A stretch of 9,732 nt of DNA, from contig JBFGCT010000156.1 of assembly GCA_041581055.1 (NCBI GenBank), positions 1-9,732 on the forward strand, written 5' to 3'. The notes under the pieces were generated by a model. The model had not been told where the DNA came from. It did not search any database and saw nothing but the letters and a program-made list of their open reading frames with translations. The DNA is from JBFGCT01 sp041581055 (lineage in GTDB: Bacteria; Actinomycetota; Acidimicrobiia; Acidimicrobiales; Ilumatobacteraceae). A program made the translations under genes and the position numbers. Below, one piece after another: positions 7,084 to 9,732 of this stretch. Numbering within the stretch: position 1 is the first letter of the stretch; every line of letters begins with the position of its first letter.

Positions 7084-8567
7084 CAGCCGCCGACCCCCGC
7101 CGACTGTGTCTGGGATTGCGATCCGGTTTGGGTGTCGGACCGGGCCGGCGACCCGGCGGCGGGCGCCGAGTTGATGATCCAGGTGTCCTTGCTCCCGCCG
7201 CCCTGCGAGGAGTTGACGACGAGCGACCCCTTGACGAGCGCCACGCGGGTCAGGCCGCCGGCGGTGACGTAGCTGCGCTCACCGGTCAGCACGAACGGGC
7301 GCAGGTCGAGGTGGCGCGGCTCGAGCCCTCCCTCCACGAGCGTCGGGGCGGTCGAGAGGTCGAGGATCGGCTGGGCCACCCAGTTGCGCGGGTCCTCGCG
7401 CACGTCCGCCGCGGCCCGCTCGAGCTCGGCGGCCGTCGCCCGGTTGCCGATGACGATCCCGTAGCCACCGCTCTCGTTGGCCGGCTTGAGGACCAGCTCG
7501 TCGAGGTGGTCGAGCACATACGCCCGCTCGTCGTCGTACATGCACCGGTACGTCGGCACGTTGTTGATCAGCGGCTCCTCGCCGAGGTAGAAGCGGACCA
7601 TCTCGGGAACCCAGGCGTAGACGCACTTGTCGTCGGCCACGCCGGCCCCCGGGGCGTTGGCGATCCCGACGTTGCCCGCCTTCCACGCCCGCATCAGCCC
7701 CGGCACGCCGAGCGTCGAGTCGGCGCGGAAGACCTCCGGGTCGAGGAACAGGTCGTCGATGCGCCGGTAGATCACATCGACGCGTTCACGCCCCTGGATC
7801 GTCTTCATGTAGACGCACTCGTCGTCGCCGACGACGAGGTCGGCGCCCTCGACGAGCTCGGCGCCCATCCGTTGGGCGAGGAACGAGTGCTCGAAGTAGG
7901 CCGAGTTGAAGATCCCCGGCGTCAACACCGCAATGTGCGCGTCGGTGCGACCGTCGGGCGCCAGGGACGTCAGCAGCTTGTTCAGCTCGTCGGTGTACCC
8001 GTCGACCGGGCGGATCGGCTGACGCTCGAACAACTCGGGGAACGTGCGCTTGGCCACCGCCCGGTTCTCGAGCACGTAGCTCACGCCGGACGGCACGCGC
8101 AGGTTGTCCTCGAGCACGTAGAACTGCCCGTCGGCGTCGCGCACCAGGTCGGTGCCGGAGATGTGCGCCCAGACCCCGAACTTGGGCGACACCCCGCGGC
8201 ACTCCGGCCGGTAGTTCGCCGAGTCGTCGAGCAGCACGCGGGGGAAGATGCCGGCCTCGACGATCCGCTGCTCGTTGTAGACGTCGTCGATGAAGTGGTT
8301 GAGCGCCCGCAAGCGTTGGGCGAGGCCGATCTCGACCTGCGCCCACTCGTCGCCGGGGATCAGGCGGGGGATGATGTCGAACGGCCAGGCGCGGTCGATG
8401 TTCTCCCCGTCGGAGTAGACGGTGAACGTGATCCCCATCGTGAGGATCTCGAGGTCGGTCGCCCGTTGCCGATCGCGCAGCTCATCGGGCCCCAGCCGGT
8501 CGAGCAACGCCATCAGCTCGCCGGCGACGGGCCTCGGCCGCCCGGCCTCGTCGATCAGTTCGTCCAC
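7083..8567 (-). CDS. Circularly permuted type 2 ATP-grasp protein (DUF404/DUF407 family)
   Basis: This 494-residue protein is the intact ATP-grasp member and first gene of the cluster. Recognisable family blocks are MGITFTVYSDGENIDR (44-59), FPRVLLDDSANYRPECRGV (108-126), FYVLEDNLRVPSGVSYVLEN (149-168), YFEHSFLAQRMGAELVEGAD (224-243), VDVIYRRIDDLFLDP (263-277), LVLKPANESGGYG (358-370), WVAQPILDLSTAPT (396-409) and SQGGGSKDTWII (454-465). The GGYG loop and the EDN and SKDTW motifs are likely nucleotide and metal contacts. The family is predicted to use ATP to join a carboxylate to an amine, forming an amide; the substrate is unknown. The start is a GTG at 8567 that leaves a short N-terminus before the first conserved block; the ribosome site is weak. 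After the last conserved block there is a tail of about 28 residues, rich in Ser, Gln, Thr and Gly and ending GVGG, which is not part of the fold. Confidence 0.96.
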   Translation of the reverse strand: MDELIDEAGRPRPVAGELMALLDRLGPDELRDRQRATDLEILTMGITFTVYSDGENIDRAWPFDIIPRLIPGDEWAQVEIGLAQRLRALNHFIDDVYNEQRIVEAGIFPRVLLDDSANYRPECRGVSPKFGVWAHISGTDLVRDADGQFYVLEDNLRVPSGVSYVLENRAVAKRTFPELFERQPIRPVDGYTDELNKLLTSLAPDGRTDAHIAVLTPGIFNSAYFEHSFLAQRMGAELVEGADLVVGDDECVYMKTIQGRERVDVIYRRIDDLFLDPEVFRADSTLGVPGLMRAWKAGNVGIANAPGAGVADDKCVYAWVPEMVRFYLGEEPLINNVPTYRCMYDDERAYVLDHLDELVLKPANESGGYGIVIGNRATAAELERAAADVREDPRNWVAQPILDLSTAPTLVEGGLEPRHLDLRPFVLTGERSYVTAGGLTRVALVKGSLVVNSSQGGGSKDTWIINSAPAAGSPARSDTQTGSQSQTQSAGVGG

Positions 8568-8596
8568 GGCGCCGACGGTACCGCTCGACCGGCCCT

Positions 8597-8713
8597 CGCA
8601 CCGAACGCCCGGGGTCCGATCTCGTGAACAGTTTGCGCCCTGACGGGCGCAAACTGTTCACGGGTTGGGCCGGGCGGTCGGGGCGGGCGCCATCACCGTT
8701 ACCGTTCGGTGCG
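8597..8713. repeat. Outer 11-bp inverted repeat flanking the intergenic palindrome
   Basis: The sequence cgcaccgaacg at 8597-8607 has its exact reverse complement cgttcggtgcg at 8703-8713. The pair encloses the 18-bp-arm palindrome but is centred about 13 bp to its right. In sequence this GC-rich an 11-bp match over about 100 bp could be chance. Confidence 0.35.
8623..8662. repeat. Perfect inverted repeat, 18-bp arms and 4-nt loop, between divergent genes
   Basis: The left arm cgtgaacagtttgcgccc (8623-8640) and the right arm gggcgcaaactgttcacg (8645-8662) are exact reverse complements around the loop tgac. The AT-rich core (aacagttt) stands out from the very GC-rich surroundings. It lies 56 bp upstream of the ATP-grasp cluster start and 130 bp upstream of the plus-strand gene. 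As both flanking genes point away from it, it cannot terminate either of them. Candidates are an operator for a dimeric regulator, a dispersed REP-like palindrome, or a structured RNA element. There is no T-tract. Confidence 0.9.
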
Positions 8714-8782
8714 CCGACCCCCGTCCTCCTCGCCGCCGCGGCCCGCTCGGACCTCGAGTCCCGACGCGACGTCACACGCAAC

Positions 8783-8788
8783 GGAGGA
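8783..8788 (+). promoter_or_regulatory. Ribosome binding site fixing the start of the AbiEi-like gene
   Basis: GGAGGA stands 3 nt before the ATG at 8792, close to ideal for an actinobacterial Shine-Dalgarno (4 nt measured from GGAGG). It decides the start in favour of 8792 over a GTG at 8624 that lies inside the palindrome and has no such site. Confidence 0.75.
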
Positions 8789-8791
8789 CCG

Positions 8792-9730
8792 ATGCCTCAC
8801 TTCCCACCACAGCTGTCAGCCCAAGTCGCCCGCAGTCACGGGGTCGTCAGCGCCGAGAACCTGATCCGCGCCGGCTACACGGCCAACACGATCCGCTCAC
8901 AGGTGCGGGGCGGCGCCCTGATCCGGGTTCACGACGGCGTGTTCCGCGTTGCGACATCGCCCGACACGTTCGAGGCTCGATGTGTCGCCGCCTGCGCCGC
9001 CGACCCCGAGGCGCTCGTGTCCGGGCCGGCGGCGGCGCGCCTCTGGGAGTTCCGGCACGTCTTCCAACCCGACGTGCCGTACGTCCTGTTCAGCCACGAC
9101 CGGACACCATTGGCGAGAGGTGTGCTGATCCGGCGGACCAACGTGCTCTCCGCCGGCGACGTCGTCACGCGCGACGACGGGATCCGCGTCGCATGCCCGC
9201 CTCGTGCGTGGTTTGATTGCGCCCGGGACCTGACCGATGAGGGGTTCGAAATGCTCACCGAGTGGGTCCTGGACCATCACGCGAGCCTCTCGACACTGGC
9301 GCGGACGGTCGAGCGGCTCGACGCCCGTGGCCGACCCGGATTGGCGCGGGTTCACCGCGTGATGTCCCGCCGGGTCGACTGGCAACGGCCAGCCGACTCC
9401 GGGCTGGAGCTGAGGGTGCTGTCGGCGCTCGAGCGGCGCGGTATCGGACCGATCATCAGGCAATTTCGATTGCAGCTCGCCGACGGGGCTGCCATTCACC
9501 TCGACGGGGCCGTCCCGTCGGTTCGCTGGGGCGTCGAGGTCGACCACGTCACGTGGCACGGCGGTCGCGTCGAGGCCCAGCGCGACAAGTCACGGGATCG
9601 CCGGGCCCGACGAGTCGGCTGGCAGATCGATCGGGTCACCGACCAGGAGCTGGCGGCGGACTTCGCCGGCGCCATCGACGAGCTCGTCGCCCTGCACCGC
9701 ATCCGCACCGACGAGGTCCGCGCCGCCTGA
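8792..9730 (+). CDS. AbiEi-type antitoxin-domain / DUF559 (PD-(D/E)XK nuclease-like) protein
   Basis: This 312-residue protein has two parts. Residues about 1-55 form a winged-helix region like the AbiEi antitoxin N-terminal domain (VSAENLIRAGYTANTIRSQV at 19-38, then the wing GALIRVHDGVFRV at 41-53). Residues about 200-300 resemble the Vsr/DUF559 fold of PD-(D/E)XK nucleases: E206 in SGLELRVLSAL, D238 in HLDGAVP, and E249 and D251 in GVEVDHVTWH, followed by QRDKSRDR and GWQIDRVT. The middle (about 60-195) is typical of this actinobacterial family but has no known activity. Whether the nuclease-like part is catalytic cannot be judged from sequence. The ATG at 8792 follows a strong GGAGGA site. 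It is divergent from the ATP-grasp cluster. No AbiEii toxin gene is visible; only 2 bp remain after the stop, so a partner could lie to the right. Such genes are often multicopy and solitary. Confidence 0.85.
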   Translation: MPHFPPQLSAQVARSHGVVSAENLIRAGYTANTIRSQVRGGALIRVHDGVFRVATSPDTFEARCVAACAADPEALVSGPAAARLWEFRHVFQPDVPYVLFSHDRTPLARGVLIRRTNVLSAGDVVTRDDGIRVACPPRAWFDCARDLTDEGFEMLTEWVLDHHASLSTLARTVERLDARGRPGLARVHRVMSRRVDWQRPADSGLELRVLSALERRGIGPIIRQFRLQLADGAAIHLDGAVPSVRWGVEVDHVTWHGGRVEAQRDKSRDRRARRVGWQIDRVTDQELAADFAGAIDELVALHRIRTDEVRAA

Positions 9731-9732
9731 CG

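Noticed and set aside
4422..8627. Long plus-strand frames (4422-6164, 5965-7272, 7116-8627) antisense to the ATP-grasp/alpha-E cluster
   Set aside because: They mirror conserved minus-strand proteins and show only Arg/Val/Gly/Asp/His-biased, motif-free translations.
8568..8781. Minus-strand frame 8482-8781 that could extend or replace the ATP-grasp start
   Set aside because: It is in a different frame from the ATP-grasp protein, crosses the palindrome and shows no motifs.
8624..8791. N-terminal extension of the AbiEi-like protein from a GTG at 8624
   Set aside because: The GTG is inside the palindrome, lacks a ribosome site, and the extension is non-homologous. The ATG at 8792 has GGAGGA just upstream and starts the recognisable winged-helix region.

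Overview
This is a very GC-rich window with dense, mostly minus-strand genes, GTG starts and 1-4 bp gene overlaps. It looks like an actinobacterial chromosome. The Ada-AlkA fusion at positions 81-1589 has the same domain plan as the mycobacterial AlkA protein, and together with the AbiEi/DUF559 protein it would fit Acidimicrobiia-like actinobacteria. The class-level placement is a guess; nothing here proves it.

Layout, right to left for the minus strand. (a) 8567-3055 is a tight four-gene cluster read leftwards: a stand-alone circularly permuted ATP-grasp protein, a stand-alone alpha-E protein, a 733-residue fusion of a permuted ATP-grasp region with a second alpha-E domain, and a cytoplasmic transglutaminase-like cysteine protease/amidase. 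Junctions are a 1-nt TGATG overlap, a 13-nt gap and a 4-nt GTGA overlap, so this is almost certainly one transcript. These families co-occur in many bacteria and are predicted from comparative genomics to form and edit amide/peptide bonds. The chemistry is unproven, and the Anbu proteasome-like peptidase often seen with them is not in this window. (b) 3020-1668 is an MFS exporter-type permease with an unclear start. (c) 1589-81 is the Ada-AlkA alkylation-repair fusion, followed with a 4-nt ATGA overlap by the first 28 codons of another minus-strand gene that runs off the left edge, probably the O6-methylguanine-DNA methyltransferase. (d) On the plus strand, 8792-9730 encodes an AbiEi-type antitoxin-domain/DUF559 protein, divergent from the ATP-grasp cluster.

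The 224-bp divergent intergenic region holds a perfect inverted repeat with 18-bp arms and a 4-nt loop.

The best second-look items are: the fused ATP-grasp protein lacks the catalytic core segment that its neighbour keeps; the perfect palindrome; a well-placed ribosome site and ATG at the MFS gene that is one nucleotide out of frame; and a repeat-rich Pro/Ala/Ser-coding junction between the two repair genes. The cluster itself belongs to a known but biochemically uncharacterised system, so I do not claim it is a new system. No RNA genes, CRISPR arrays or insertion sequences were seen.
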